Source: Candidatus Poribacteria bacterium
GTDB taxonomy: Bacteria; Poribacteria; WGA-4E; WGA-3G
Assembly: GCA_028820845.1 (NCBI GenBank)
Contig: JAPPII010000031.1
Span: forward strand, 1 to 64,000
DNA: 64,000 nt
Direction of reading: 5' to 3'
Of the stretch, positions 34,106 through 43,513 are shown piece after piece. The notes under the pieces were generated by a model. It made no database searches, had not been told where the DNA came from, and was given only the letters and a program-made list of their open reading frames with translations. The stretch's first letter is position 1. Every line of letters begins with the position of its first letter. Made by a program: the position numbers and the translations under genes.

Positions 34106-34163
34106 TGCTTTTGTTCGGATTGCAGAAAGAGCACTGAATCACTATGAAGTCCAAGGGGGAAGA

Positions 34164-35357
34164 ATGACCACACGTCCTAAAATCGCAGCGATTGCGACGA
34201 TCTATCACAAATACGCACATGCGCAGCACATCGTCGACCGATTCTTGGAAGGCTACGGGTGGAACAGCCGACACCACTATCCGTCGATGGATCTCGTCTC
34301 CCTCCACGTCGAACAGATCAACGACAATGACCTCAGCCGCGACCGGTTGGAGCGTTTCCCATCCGTAAAGGGGTATCCGACAATAGCGGAAGCACTCACC
34401 CTTGGCGGCGAGGAATTGGCTGTTGACGGTGTGCTACTCATTGGTGAACACGGTGAATATCCAACCAACGAAAAAGGACAACGCCTCTATCCGCGCTATG
34501 AGCATTTCAAGCAGATGGCTGAAGTGTTTGAACGGAGTGGGCGCGGGGTGCCAGCCTTCAATGATAAACACCTCTCATGGAATTGGGAGTGGGCGAGAGA
34601 GATGTACGACATCTCTCAAAACATGGACTTCGCATTCATGGCAGGTTCCTCACTACCGGTTACGTGGCGCACGCCGTCTATCGACATGCCGCTTGGTGTA
34701 TCGGTATCCGAAGCGGTATGCGTTGGTTACGGTGGCGTGGATAGTTACGATTTCCACGCCCTGGAGACTTTACAGTGTATGGTGGAACGGCGCGAAGGCG
34801 GCGAGAGCGGTGTCAAATGGCTGCAGGCATACCGCGGCGATGCGTTCTGGGAAGCACACCACACTGAACGCTGGTCACGTGAACTTTTTGAGAGTGCACT
34901 CTGTCGGAGCCATACACTTACACCTTCGCGTCCCGGTTTTAACAATCCGTTTCCAAATATCGACGAATTGAAGGAGATTGTGAAAGATCCGATCGCCTAT
35001 CAATATGAACACAACGATGGCTTGAAATCTACGATGATTCTGATGAACGGATTGGTGCAGGACTTCAACTTTGCCGCCTATATCGGGTCGGACGATGAGA
35101 TCCTTTCAACACAGATGTATCTCCCGATGCCGCCCGCACGGACGACGTTGGCGAACTTCTTTTCGCCACTGGTTCACAACATCGAACAGATGTTCCTGAC
35201 AGGCGAAGCGACCTATCCGGTTGAACGGACGCTATTGACAACGGGACTCGTCGCAGCAGGCGTTGACAGCCTCTTTGCCGAAGGCACACGACAGGAGACA
35301 CTCCATTTAGACATCGCCTATCAATCCACCGAAACGTCAACCTTTTGGAGGACCTAA
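34164..35357 (+). CDS. Unknown conserved protein, tandem paralogue A
   Basis: A 397-residue soluble protein of a family I know only as uncharacterised. It begins with a Rossmann-like strand-helix pattern, PKIAAIATIYHKYAHAQHIV, and has the blocks YPTIAEALTLGGEELAVDGV, LLIGEHGEYPTNEKGQ and FMAGSSLPVTWRTP. Conserved His and Glu in GEHGEYP suggest a catalytic or metal site. The gene after it encodes a clear paralogue sharing all blocks. GGGGG lies upstream of the ATG. The two proteins may form a heteromer. Confidence 0.7.
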   Translation: MTTRPKIAAIATIYHKYAHAQHIVDRFLEGYGWNSRHHYPSMDLVSLHVEQINDNDLSRDRLERFPSVKGYPTIAEALTLGGEELAVDGVLLIGEHGEYPTNEKGQRLYPRYEHFKQMAEVFERSGRGVPAFNDKHLSWNWEWAREMYDISQNMDFAFMAGSSLPVTWRTPSIDMPLGVSVSEAVCVGYGGVDSYDFHALETLQCMVERREGGESGVKWLQAYRGDAFWEAHHTERWSRELFESALCRSHTLTPSRPGFNNPFPNIDELKEIVKDPIAYQYEHNDGLKSTMILMNGLVQDFNFAAYIGSDDEILSTQMYLPMPPARTTLANFFSPLVHNIEQMFLTGEATYPVERTLLTTGLVAAGVDSLFAEGTRQETLHLDIAYQSTETSTFWRT

Positions 35358-35361
35358 GCGC

Positions 35362-36537
35362 ATGAAACGCATTGCAGTTATTGCTACGATTTATCGTTAT
35401 CTATCGCACGCGCAACACTTCGCCGACCGGTTTCTCGTCGGCTACCCAACCGAGGGTAGATGGCACCGTCCGAATATGAAAGTTGTCTCTCTGTTTGTTG
35501 ACCAGAAACCAGAAGGCGATCAGAGCCTTGACCGTGCCAGAGAATTCGGTTTCTCCGTCTATCCTACGATTGCTGAAGCACTCCGATGTGGGGGTGATGA
35601 ACTTGCGGTGGATGCCGTGCTACTCATCGGTGAACACGGCGAATATCCACGCAATGAGAAAGATCAAGTCCTCTATCCACGGTATGAATTCTTCAAAGCG
35701 TGCGTCAAGGTTTTTGAGGAAGATGGACGTGCCGTGCCTATCTACAACGATAAACATCTCTCCTACAGCTTTGAGAAAGCAAAAGAGATGGTGGACGATG
35801 GACATCGTCTCGTTTTTGGGGTTTTGGCAGGTTCATCGTTGCCCGTCACGTGGCGGTTGCCGGATGTTGAATTGCCCTTGGAATGTGAAATAGAAGAGGC
35901 ACTTATGGTAGGCGTTGGCGGTTCGGATCCGATGGACTATCACGCCTTGGAGGCGATGCAGTGTATGGTAGAACGCCGAAAGGGCGGCGAAACTGGAGTC
36001 GCTGCGGTGCAGTTGATTGAGGGTGACGCTGTCTGGGAGGCGGGGAAAGACAGACGCTGGTCTATAGAATTATTGGAAGCAGCACTTTCGAGAAGTGATA
36101 CGCCGTGTGGTTTAACAGATGAAGACGGCAGAACGCAGGATATGATTGCTAATGGCGAAATCTACCGACTCGTTGAAAATCCGTCTGCCTATTTTATTGA
36201 ATATAACGACGGTTTGAAGGCGACGCTTCTGATGCTCAACGGTGCAGTCCGAGATTACTGCTTCGCTGCACAACTGAAGGACAAATCGGTGCCGGTGTCC
36301 ACGCAGTTTTTCTTAACGCCGACGCCGAATGTCACTTATTCGGCGTGTCTGATTGCCAAGATTGAGGAGCTCTTTGAAACGGGTATTGCGCCCTATACCG
36401 CGGAACGGACGTTATTGGTGAGCGGTGCATTGGAGAGTTGTCTAACCTCTCGCCTTGAGGGACATGTCCGTTTAGAGACGCCACATCTTAACGTTGTGTA
36501 TAGCGCGCCTGCGGAATCACAGCATGCACGGCGTTGA
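35362..36537 (+). CDS. Unknown conserved protein, tandem paralogue B
   Basis: A 391-residue paralogue of the preceding protein: RIAVIATIYRYLSHAQHFAD, then LLIGEHGEYPRNEKDQ, FGVLAGSSLPVTWRLP and DYHALEAMQCMVERRKGGE match block by block. It starts four bases after its partner, with GGAGG before the ATG. The two have clearly diverged, so this is an old duplication kept in place, which suggests both copies matter. Function is unknown; the family often lies near sugar-degradation genes in my recollection, not verified here. Confidence 0.7.
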   Translation: MKRIAVIATIYRYLSHAQHFADRFLVGYPTEGRWHRPNMKVVSLFVDQKPEGDQSLDRAREFGFSVYPTIAEALRCGGDELAVDAVLLIGEHGEYPRNEKDQVLYPRYEFFKACVKVFEEDGRAVPIYNDKHLSYSFEKAKEMVDDGHRLVFGVLAGSSLPVTWRLPDVELPLECEIEEALMVGVGGSDPMDYHALEAMQCMVERRKGGETGVAAVQLIEGDAVWEAGKDRRWSIELLEAALSRSDTPCGLTDEDGRTQDMIANGEIYRLVENPSAYFIEYNDGLKATLLMLNGAVRDYCFAAQLKDKSVPVSTQFFLTPTPNVTYSACLIAKIEELFETGIAPYTAERTLLVSGALESCLTSRLEGHVRLETPHLNVVYSAPAESQHARR

Positions 36538-36554
36538 TTGACTTTGCAGTTTTC

Positions 36555-36776
36555 TTAATCCGCGGCTTCAGTCTTTAAAGGTTCAGGTTTATCATTCGAA
36601 GACTCGACGAACTTATATTTGCCAGACTTCCGCAATTCCTTCTCTATTTCTCGGTGATAAGCAATTAACCGTTCGAGATCATGTCCACATTCTGCAGAGA
36701 TTTTATGGCGTATTTCGCGAACCTCCTTAACGACCTCGCTCATTTCTTCGTTATTGATGAGGTGAGCATTCTTCAT
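36555..36776 (-). CDS. Putative antitoxin of a PIN-domain module
   Basis: A 73-residue charged helical protein (MSEVVKEVREIRHKISAECG, then YHREIEKELRKSGKYKF) of the kind that accompanies this PIN subfamily. It starts one base after the toxin stop codon on the minus strand. Assigning it as antitoxin rests on size, charge and position. Confidence 0.65.
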   Translation of the reverse strand: MKNAHLINNEEMSEVVKEVREIRHKISAECGHDLERLIAYHREIEKELRKSGKYKFVESSNDKPEPLKTEAAD

Positions 36777-36777
36777 T

Positions 36778-37254
36778 TTAGATTGTCCCTTCTAAATAAT
36801 TCAGAGGCGTTGTTAATAAGGGCATCGGTAATCCCAATTCACGATTAATCTGCGTAATGAAATCAAATTTGTTCGGGTTAGCAATATGTGCTAAATTCCA
36901 TGTGAGTAATGCGTCAATTTTATGAAACGAGGCAATTGCAAGGTGAAGCGCGTCTCCAAGCGGATCTTGAGGCATTATTAACTTATCAATATAGACTTGT
37001 GCAATTCGCTGAATCTCGTTGGTACTAGCGAACAGTTCAACACCTTCAAGTAACTTAAGCCGCTCTTGCGTTACTTTGCTTCTCGCTCGCCTAAGTTCGG
37101 TAGCGACAGCAATACTGGAAGTCAGAATAAATTGATTTGCATATTCCTCCCACCACTGCCGAGTTAACCGTTGTCGAGCGAGCGAGCCTGCGTCCATTCG
37201 CAACGTGTAGTAGGCACTCGGAATTGTCGTCTCAATGTAGATACGTTTCTGCAT
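36778..37254 (-). CDS. PIN-domain protein (toxin-like)
   Basis: A 158-residue PIN protein of the group starting with YIETTIPSAYY. Acidic residues at expected places are E in IYIETTIPS, E in VATELRRAR and D in DPLGDALHLAIASFHKIDAL, with NLAHIANPNKFDF at the end. It likely cleaves RNA. Here the toxin gene comes first in the operon. A consensus promoter and a palindrome lie upstream at 37300-37356. Confidence 0.82.
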   Translation of the reverse strand: MQKRIYIETTIPSAYYTLRMDAGSLARQRLTRQWWEEYANQFILTSSIAVATELRRARSKVTQERLKLLEGVELFASTNEIQRIAQVYIDKLIMPQDPLGDALHLAIASFHKIDALLTWNLAHIANPNKFDFITQINRELGLPMPLLTTPLNYLEGTI

Positions 37255-37299
37255 TCGTGTCCGAACTGTGTCTCATGAAGCAAGGTTGTTAAGCACGAC

Positions 37300-37317
37300 G
37301 TTTGCCAATAAGCAAAC
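37300..37317. promoter_or_regulatory. Palindrome in the leader of the PIN module
   Basis: GTTTGC and GCAAAC flank CAATAA just downstream of the predicted transcription start; a likely operator or leader hairpin. Confidence 0.4.
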
Positions 37318-37327
37318 CAACAAAGTT

Positions 37328-37356
37328 ATTATATCATGCAAAAACCCAATTGTCAA
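37328..37356 (-). promoter_or_regulatory. Full-consensus sigma70-type promoter of the PIN module
   Basis: On the minus strand TTGACA (37351-37356) and TATAAT (37328-37333) are exactly 17 bases apart, giving a leader of about 65 bases to the toxin ATG at 37254. Confidence 0.7.
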
Positions 37357-37474
37357 AAACAATTAGCAGTATTTCAAAGATATCGAAACCTATGTTTCAT
37401 TGAATGCAAAGACAGTTTCAAAGCAAAGCTGCTGATGCTCAACTTTGCCGTTTCAGTTTTTACACATTCCTGCT

Positions 37475-37595
37475 ATTGTTCTCTACTGCACGATGTAGTG
37501 AAGTTTTACCCATTTCATCCTTGCAATACCTTCACTGTCCCCGAAGCATCTTTCTCGATTCCAATGTGCCAGGGCGTGTTGCCGGTTCTTTATAT
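37475..37595 (-). pseudogene. Decayed 3' ankyrin repeats
   Basis: Beyond the TGA at 37596-37598, ankyrin-type text is still readable in shifted frames: NTPWHIGIEKDASGTVKVLQ followed by a stop, then GKTSLHRAVENNS and another stop. These are broken continuations of the giant ankyrin gene upstream. Confidence 0.65.
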
Positions 37596-38288
37596 TCAAT
37601 GAGGGTCGCCATCATTCTTTTTAAAAAATTGCGGCGTGTTGCCAGCAAGGTTCTTTATATTCACATTTGCGCCATTGTTAGACAATACTTCCGCTGTCTT
37701 ATATGCATTTAAAAACGCTGCAACGTGTAGCGGTGTATCACCTACATCATTTTTTGCGTTGACATTCGCGCCGTATTTGATTAACATTTCTGCAGTTTTA
37801 TAGTTATTCTGCTGTGCTGCAATATGTAGCGGTGTATCGCCCCCATTATCCTTGGTGTTGACCTCTGTCCCATTTTTGAGCAATACCTCCGCAACTTCGC
37901 ACGTATTGTACAGTGCTGCAATATGTAGCGGTGTATCACCTACATCATCTTTTGCGTTGACATTCGCGCCGTACTTGATTAACATTTTCGCTTCTTTATA
38001 ATTATTGTGCCGTGCTGCGTAGTGTAGTTGTGTTTCTCCTTCCCAGTCCTTATAGTTTACCAATATTTTTGCTGTCTCTTGAGCGTTTTTATTTTCCGCT
38101 ATTTGTAATGGCGTATTACCATATTCATCTTTTGCGTTTATATCGGCACCATGGTCCAGTAATATTTCTGCCGTATCAAAGGCATTGTTGCGTGCCGCGG
38201 CGTGTAAAGGGGCATTTCCATATTTATCTTTTGCTTCTATATCGGCTCCATGGTCCAATAAGATGACTGCTGTATCAAAGGAATTTTC
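37596..38288 (-). pseudogene. In-frame 3' continuation of the ankyrin gene after an internal amber codon
   Basis: This stretch continues the frame of the giant ankyrin gene after a TAG at 38289-38291 and encodes about seven more ankyrin repeats (ENSFDTAVILLDHGADIEAK onward) to a TGA at 37596. A near-identical segment within the gene (about 38755-38790) has CAA, a glutamine codon, at the same place, so the TAG looks like a nonsense mutation. A restart at the ATG of 38258 could give a separate 220-residue protein, but no ribosome site is obvious. Confidence 0.7.
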
Positions 38289-41200
38289 CTATGCCGCCCG
38301 ATGCAAGGGAGTTTGCTCAAGATCGTTTCTGGCTTCTATATCCGCACCGTTATCCAATAATATCTGTGCGGTTGCCCTGGCATTATTTTCTGCTGCAAGG
38401 TGCAGGGCGGTTGCCCCAGCAGCATCCATCGCGTTGATAGTTATGCCGTGTTTGATTAGGAGTTCTACAATTTCAGCATCATCTTTTGCTGCAGCTTGAT
38501 GCAGTGCGGTTTTACCCGTCTCATCCTTGAAACTAATCAATAGCTCCACTATATTAAAGGCATCTTTCTCTACGGCTCGGTGTAAAGGAGTGGTATTACT
38601 ATTGTTTTTTGCGTTTATATCCGCACCACGTTCCAATAAGATGACTGCTGTATAATATGCGTTTTGCCATGTGGCATCGTGCAAAGGCGTGTCTCCATAT
38701 TTATCTTTTGGGTTTGTATCTGCCCCATGGTCCAATAAGATGACTGCTGTATCAAAGGAATTTTCTTGTGCCGCCCGATGCAAGGGAGTTTGCTCAAGAT
38801 CGTTTCTGGCTTCTATATCCGCACCGTTATCCAGTAATATCTGTGCGGTTGCGCCCGCATTATTTTCTGCTGCAAGGTGCAGGGCGGTTGCTTCATCAGA
38901 ATCCGTCGCGTAGACACTTATACCGTTTTCGATGAGGAGTTCTACAGTTTCAACGTCATTTTTTGCTGCAGCCAGAAGGAGTGCAGTCTCATCCGCTTCA
39001 TCCTTGAGGTTAATCAATAGCTTCACTATATCAGGGGCACTTTCCTCTACGGCTCGGTCTAAAGGCGTATACCCAAATATATTTCTTGCATTTATATCCG
39101 CACCATGTTCCATTAAGACTTCTACTGTATCAGAGGCATTTTTCTCTATGGCTTCGTGTAAAGGTGTATATCCATATTCATCTTCCGCGTTTATGTTGGC
39201 TCCGTGTTCTAATAATATCTGTGTGGTTGCCCTGGCATTATTCTTTGCTGCGAGGTGCAGTGCTGTTGCTCCGGCAGAATCTGGCACGTCTATACTTATA
39301 CCGTGTTTGATTAGAAGTTTTGCAGTTTCAGTGTCATTTTTTGCTGCAGCACGATGGAGCGCAGTCTTACCCGTTTTATCCGTAAAACTAATCAATATTT
39401 TCACTGTATCAGACGCGTTTTGACGCACGGCTTGGTGTAAAGGCGTATACCCATATTTATCTTCCGCGTTTATATTGGCACCGTGTGCTAATAATATCTG
39501 TGCTGTATCAGATGCATTTCGCCGTGCGGCGTTGTGTAAAGGAGTGGCATTAATGTTGGTTTTTGCATTTATATTCGCCTTGTGTTCCAATAAGAGTTTT
39601 ACTATATCAGACGCATTTTGCCACGCAGCTCGGTGCAATGGTGTGAACCCATATTTATCTTCTGCTTCTATATCCGCACCGTATGCCAATAAGACTTCTA
39701 CTGTTTCAGCGTCATTTTTTGCTGCAGCGTGGTGCAGTGCGGTTTTACCCGTTTCATCCTTGAAGCTAATCAATAACTCCACTATATCAGAGGCGTTTTG
39801 ACGGGCAGCTCGGTGCAATGGTGTAGTACCATGATTGTTCCTTGCATTAATGTCTGCTCCGGACTTGAGCAACACTTCCGCTGTCTTAAAGGTATTTTCC
39901 CTTGCAGCGTTGTGTAAAGGTGTGTTCCCATATTTATCTTTTGCGTTTATATCCGCCCCTTGTGCCAACAAGAGTTTTACTGTATCAGAGGCGTTTTGCC
40001 GTGCGGCGTTGTGTAAAGGTGTGATGTCAATGTTGTTTTTCGCGTTTATATTGGCACCGCGTGCCAATAAGAGTTTTACTATATCAGACGCATTTTGCCA
40101 CGCAGCTTGGTGCAATGGTGTATACCCATATTTATCTTCTGCTTCTATATCCGCACCGTATGCCAATAAGAGTTTTACAGTTTCAGCGTCATCTTTTTCT
40201 ACAGCCTGATGCAGCGCAGTCTTACCCGTTTTATCCGTGAAACTAATCAATAACTCTACTATATCAGAATCAGAAGCGTTTTCCTCTACGGCTCGGTGTA
40301 AAGGCGTGGCATTACTGTTGTTTTTTGCGTTTATCTTGGCACCGTGTTTCAGTAATATCTGTGCGGTTGCCTTTGCATTATTCGCTGCTGCGAGGTGCAG
40401 TGCTGTTGCTCCGGCAGAATCCGTTGCGTTGATAGTTATGCTGTATTTGATGAGAGTTTCTACAGTTTCACGGTCATCTTTTGCTGCAGCACGATGGAGC
40501 GCAGTCTTACCCGTTCTATCCTTGAAACTAATCAATAACTTCACTGTCTCAGAGGCGTTTTCCTCTATCGCTCGGTGTATCGGTGTATACCCCTCTTCAT
40601 CTTCTGCGTTTATATCCGCACCATGGGACAATAAGAACACTGCCGTTTCTGACGCATTGCGCCGTGCCGCGCGGTGTAAAGGTGTCTCCGCACATTTATC
40701 TTCTGCGTTTATATCCCCACCGTGGGACAATAATATGTGTGCGGTTGCCCTGGCATTATTTTCTGCTGCTATGTGAAGGGCGGTTGCCCCAGCAGCATCC
40801 GTCGCGTCTATACTTATACCGTGTTTGATTAGCACTGCTACAGTTTCAGAATCATCTTTTGCTGCAGCACGATGGAGCGCAGTCTTACCCGTTTTATCTC
40901 TGAAACTAATCAATATCTTCACTATATCAGAGGCATTTTTCCATACAGCGTTTTGTAAAGGTGTATCGGCATATTTATCTTTTGCGTTTACATCCGCACC
41001 ATGTTCCAATAAGATGACTGTGGTTTCAAAGGCATTTTGCCATGCGGCTTGGTGTAAAGGCGTATACCCATCTTCAGCTTCTGCGTTTATATTGGCCCCG
41101 TATTCCAATAAGAGTTCTACTGTATCAGACGCATTTTGCCGTGCAGCGTGGTGCAAAGGCGTGTCCCCTTCTTCATCTTTTACTTCTATATCTCCCTCGT

Positions 41201-43292
41201 GTTCCAATAAGAGTCTTACTGTATCAGAGGCATTTTGCCGTGCAGCGAGGTGCAAAGGTGTGACACCAATGTTGTTTTTTGCGTTTATATCCGCACCATG
41301 TTCCAATAATATCTGTACGGTTGCCTTTGCATTATTCGCTGCTGCGAGGTGAAGTGCGGTTGCTCCAGCAAAATCCGTTGCGTTGATACCTATACCGTGT
41401 TTGATGAGGTGTTTTACAGTTTCAGCGTCATCTTTTGCTGCAGCACGATGCAGTGCGGTTTTACCTGTTTTATCTCTGAAACTAATCAATATCTTCACTA
41501 TATCAGAGGCATCTTCCTCTACGGCTCGGTCTAAAGGCGTATACCCATCTTCATCTTCTGCGTTTATATCCGCACCCTGTTCCAATAACACGGCTGCGAT
41601 TTCAGACGCATTTTGCCGTGCCGCAACGTGTAAAGGCGTGTTCCCACCCTTATCTTTTGCTTCTATATCTGCACCGTTATCCAATAATATCTGTGCGGTT
41701 GCCTTTGCATTATTCTTTGCTGCAAGGTGCAGTGCGGTTGCCCTCGCAGAGTCCCTTGCGTCGATACCTATGCCGTGTTTGATGAGGAGTTCTACAATTT
41801 CAGCGTCATCTTTCGCTGCAGCGTGGTGCAGTGCAGTCCTACGCGTTTCATCCGTGAAACTAACCAATAATTTCACTGTCTCAGAGGCGTTTTGCCGTGC
41901 CGCTTCTTGTAAAGATGTGTTCCCGTTTTTATCTTTTGCGTTTATATCTGCTCCGTGTTCTAATAAGATGGCTGCGGTTTCAGAGGCATTCTGTCGTGCT
42001 GCAGCGTGTAAAGGTGTGATGTCCCTATTGCTTTTTGCGTTTATATCCGCACCGTTATCCAGTAATATCTGTGCGGTTGCCCTGGCATTATTTTCTGCTG
42101 CAATATACAGTGCGGTTGCCCCAGCAAAATCTGTCGCGTCGATACGTATGCCGTTTTTGATGAGGAGTTCTACAGTTTCAGCGTCATCTTTTGCTGCAGC
42201 GTGATGCAATGCGGTTTTACCGGTTCTATCCTTGTAGTTAACATCTGCGCCGTGTGCCGATAAGAGTTTTACAGTTTCAGCGTCATCTTTTTCTGCAGCG
42301 TGGTGCAGCGCAGTTTTACCCGTCTCATCCTTGAAGTTAATCAATACCTCCACTATATCAGAGGCGTTTTGCTCTACAGCACGGTGTAAAGGTGTCTCCC
42401 CATATTTATCCTTCGCGTTTATATCTGCGCCGTGTGCTAATAAGATCCTTGCGATTTCTGCATTTCTGATTGCCGCGCGGTGCAAAGAGGTTCTGTTGTC
42501 ATTGTCCCGTGCCTTGATGTCTGCTCCGGACTTGAGCAACACCTCCACCATCTTAGAATCATTTTCCCATGCCGCAGTGTGTAAAGGTGTTTTCCCAAAT
42601 AATTCATCTTTTGCTTCTATATCCGCACCGTGTGCCAATAAGATGACTGCTGTATCAGAGGCGTTTTGCCGTGCGGCATCGTGCAAAGGCGTGTTCCCAT
42701 ATTTATCTTTTGCGTTTATAGCTGCCTTGTGTGCCAATAAGAGTTTTACAGTTTCAGCGTCATTTTTTGCTGCAGCGTGATGCAGCGCAGTTTTACCTAT
42801 TTTATCCTTGTAGTTAATCAACAACTTCACCGTTTCAGAGGCATCTTGCTCTATCGCCCGCTGCAATGGCGTAATACCAGCATTGTTCCTTGCGCTAATG
42901 TCTGCGCCGTATTTGAGCAACGCTTCTGCCGTACGAGGGCCATCTTCCCATTCCAATTCCAAAAACGTCGCGGCGTGTAAAGGTGTATCCCCATTTTTAT
43001 CTCTTGCGTTTATATCTGCATTGTGTTCTAACAAGAGTGCTGCTACCCGGGAAGGATTGACCTCTGCCGCAATGTGTAAGGGGGTTCGCTCGCGATCGTT
43101 CCTTGCTTCTATAGCTGCGCCATTCTTCAATAATATCTCTGCTACTTCACGGGCATCTGACGACGCTGCGATGTGCAGCAGGGTATTACCCAGATCGCCT
43201 TTCGTATTGACATCTGCGCCCTTTTTGAGTAGCATCTTTACTTTTTCAGAATTACTCTTCTCTACCGCACGAAGCAGCTGGATTGTATCCAT
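38289..43292 (-). CDS. Giant ankyrin-repeat protein
   Basis: A 1667-residue protein made almost entirely of about 50 ankyrin repeats of 33 residues (TPLHxAAxxNAxxxVxLLLxxGADINAKD). Blocks of roughly four to six repeats recur, each opening with a variant of DETGKTALHHAAAKDDAETV after a shortened repeat (ISF or INF), so the gene grew by duplication of larger units. I chose the ATG at 43292, with GGAGG nine bases upstream, giving MDTIQLLRAVEKSNSEKVKM. There is no signal peptide. In symbiont-type bacteria such proteins are often proposed to bind host proteins; that is inference. The frame ends at an amber codon that seems to be recent. Confidence 0.9.
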   Translation of the reverse strand: MDTIQLLRAVEKSNSEKVKMLLKKGADVNTKGDLGNTLLHIAASSDAREVAEILLKNGAAIEARNDRERTPLHIAAEVNPSRVAALLLEHNADINARDKNGDTPLHAATFLELEWEDGPRTAEALLKYGADISARNNAGITPLQRAIEQDASETVKLLINYKDKIGKTALHHAAAKNDAETVKLLLAHKAAINAKDKYGNTPLHDAARQNASDTAVILLAHGADIEAKDELFGKTPLHTAAWENDSKMVEVLLKSGADIKARDNDNRTSLHRAAIRNAEIARILLAHGADINAKDKYGETPLHRAVEQNASDIVEVLINFKDETGKTALHHAAEKDDAETVKLLSAHGADVNYKDRTGKTALHHAAAKDDAETVELLIKNGIRIDATDFAGATALYIAAENNARATAQILLDNGADINAKSNRDITPLHAAARQNASETAAILLEHGADINAKDKNGNTSLQEAARQNASETVKLLVSFTDETRRTALHHAAAKDDAEIVELLIKHGIGIDARDSARATALHLAAKNNAKATAQILLDNGADIEAKDKGGNTPLHVAARQNASEIAAVLLEQGADINAEDEDGYTPLDRAVEEDASDIVKILISFRDKTGKTALHRAAAKDDAETVKHLIKHGIGINATDFAGATALHLAAANNAKATVQILLEHGADINAKNNIGVTPLHLAARQNASDTVRLLLEHEGDIEVKDEEGDTPLHHAARQNASDTVELLLEYGANINAEAEDGYTPLHQAAWQNAFETTVILLEHGADVNAKDKYADTPLQNAVWKNASDIVKILISFRDKTGKTALHRAAAKDDSETVAVLIKHGISIDATDAAGATALHIAAENNARATAHILLSHGGDINAEDKCAETPLHRAARRNASETAVFLLSHGADINAEDEEGYTPIHRAIEENASETVKLLISFKDRTGKTALHRAAAKDDRETVETLIKYSITINATDSAGATALHLAAANNAKATAQILLKHGAKINAKNNSNATPLHRAVEENASDSDIVELLISFTDKTGKTALHQAVEKDDAETVKLLLAYGADIEAEDKYGYTPLHQAAWQNASDIVKLLLARGANINAKNNIDITPLHNAARQNASDTVKLLLAQGADINAKDKYGNTPLHNAARENTFKTAEVLLKSGADINARNNHGTTPLHRAARQNASDIVELLISFKDETGKTALHHAAAKNDAETVEVLLAYGADIEAEDKYGFTPLHRAAWQNASDIVKLLLEHKANINAKTNINATPLHNAARRNASDTAQILLAHGANINAEDKYGYTPLHQAVRQNASDTVKILISFTDKTGKTALHRAAAKNDTETAKLLIKHGISIDVPDSAGATALHLAAKNNARATTQILLEHGANINAEDEYGYTPLHEAIEKNASDTVEVLMEHGADINARNIFGYTPLDRAVEESAPDIVKLLINLKDEADETALLLAAAKNDVETVELLIENGISVYATDSDEATALHLAAENNAGATAQILLDNGADIEARNDLEQTPLHRAAQENSFDTAVILLDHGADTNPKDKYGDTPLHDATWQNAYYTAVILLERGADINAKNNSNTTPLHRAVEKDAFNIVELLISFKDETGKTALHQAAAKDDAEIVELLIKHGITINAMDAAGATALHLAAENNARATAQILLDNGADIEARNDLEQTPLHRAA

Positions 43293-43513
43293 CTTGCGAC
43301 ACCTCCGGTCCAGTATCAATATCTTCCGTACTATAACGTGAGTTTGATAAAAGTGGAATGTCGGGTTTCGCTATCGCTGTTTAGGCAGAAAATGCCTTAG
43401 AAAACGACCTATTTGTCCAAATTCTAAGGTTTTTCGTGTGTATTTACCGCTCTACCCGACCTACGATTTTATTTTCAAGCTCACGTTACTATATCAAATT
43501 GCCATCTAAAAGT

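Noticed and set aside
37596..38258. Separate ankyrin gene starting at the ATG of 38258
   Set aside because: It is in the same frame as the giant ankyrin gene, starts in the middle of a repeat and lacks a ribosome site, so it is better explained as the part after a nonsense codon.
38289..43319. Many long plus-strand open frames across the ankyrin gene
   Set aside because: They are the antisense of a repeated sequence with biased codons, show periodic low-complexity products and have no ribosome sites; the minus strand is the coding one.
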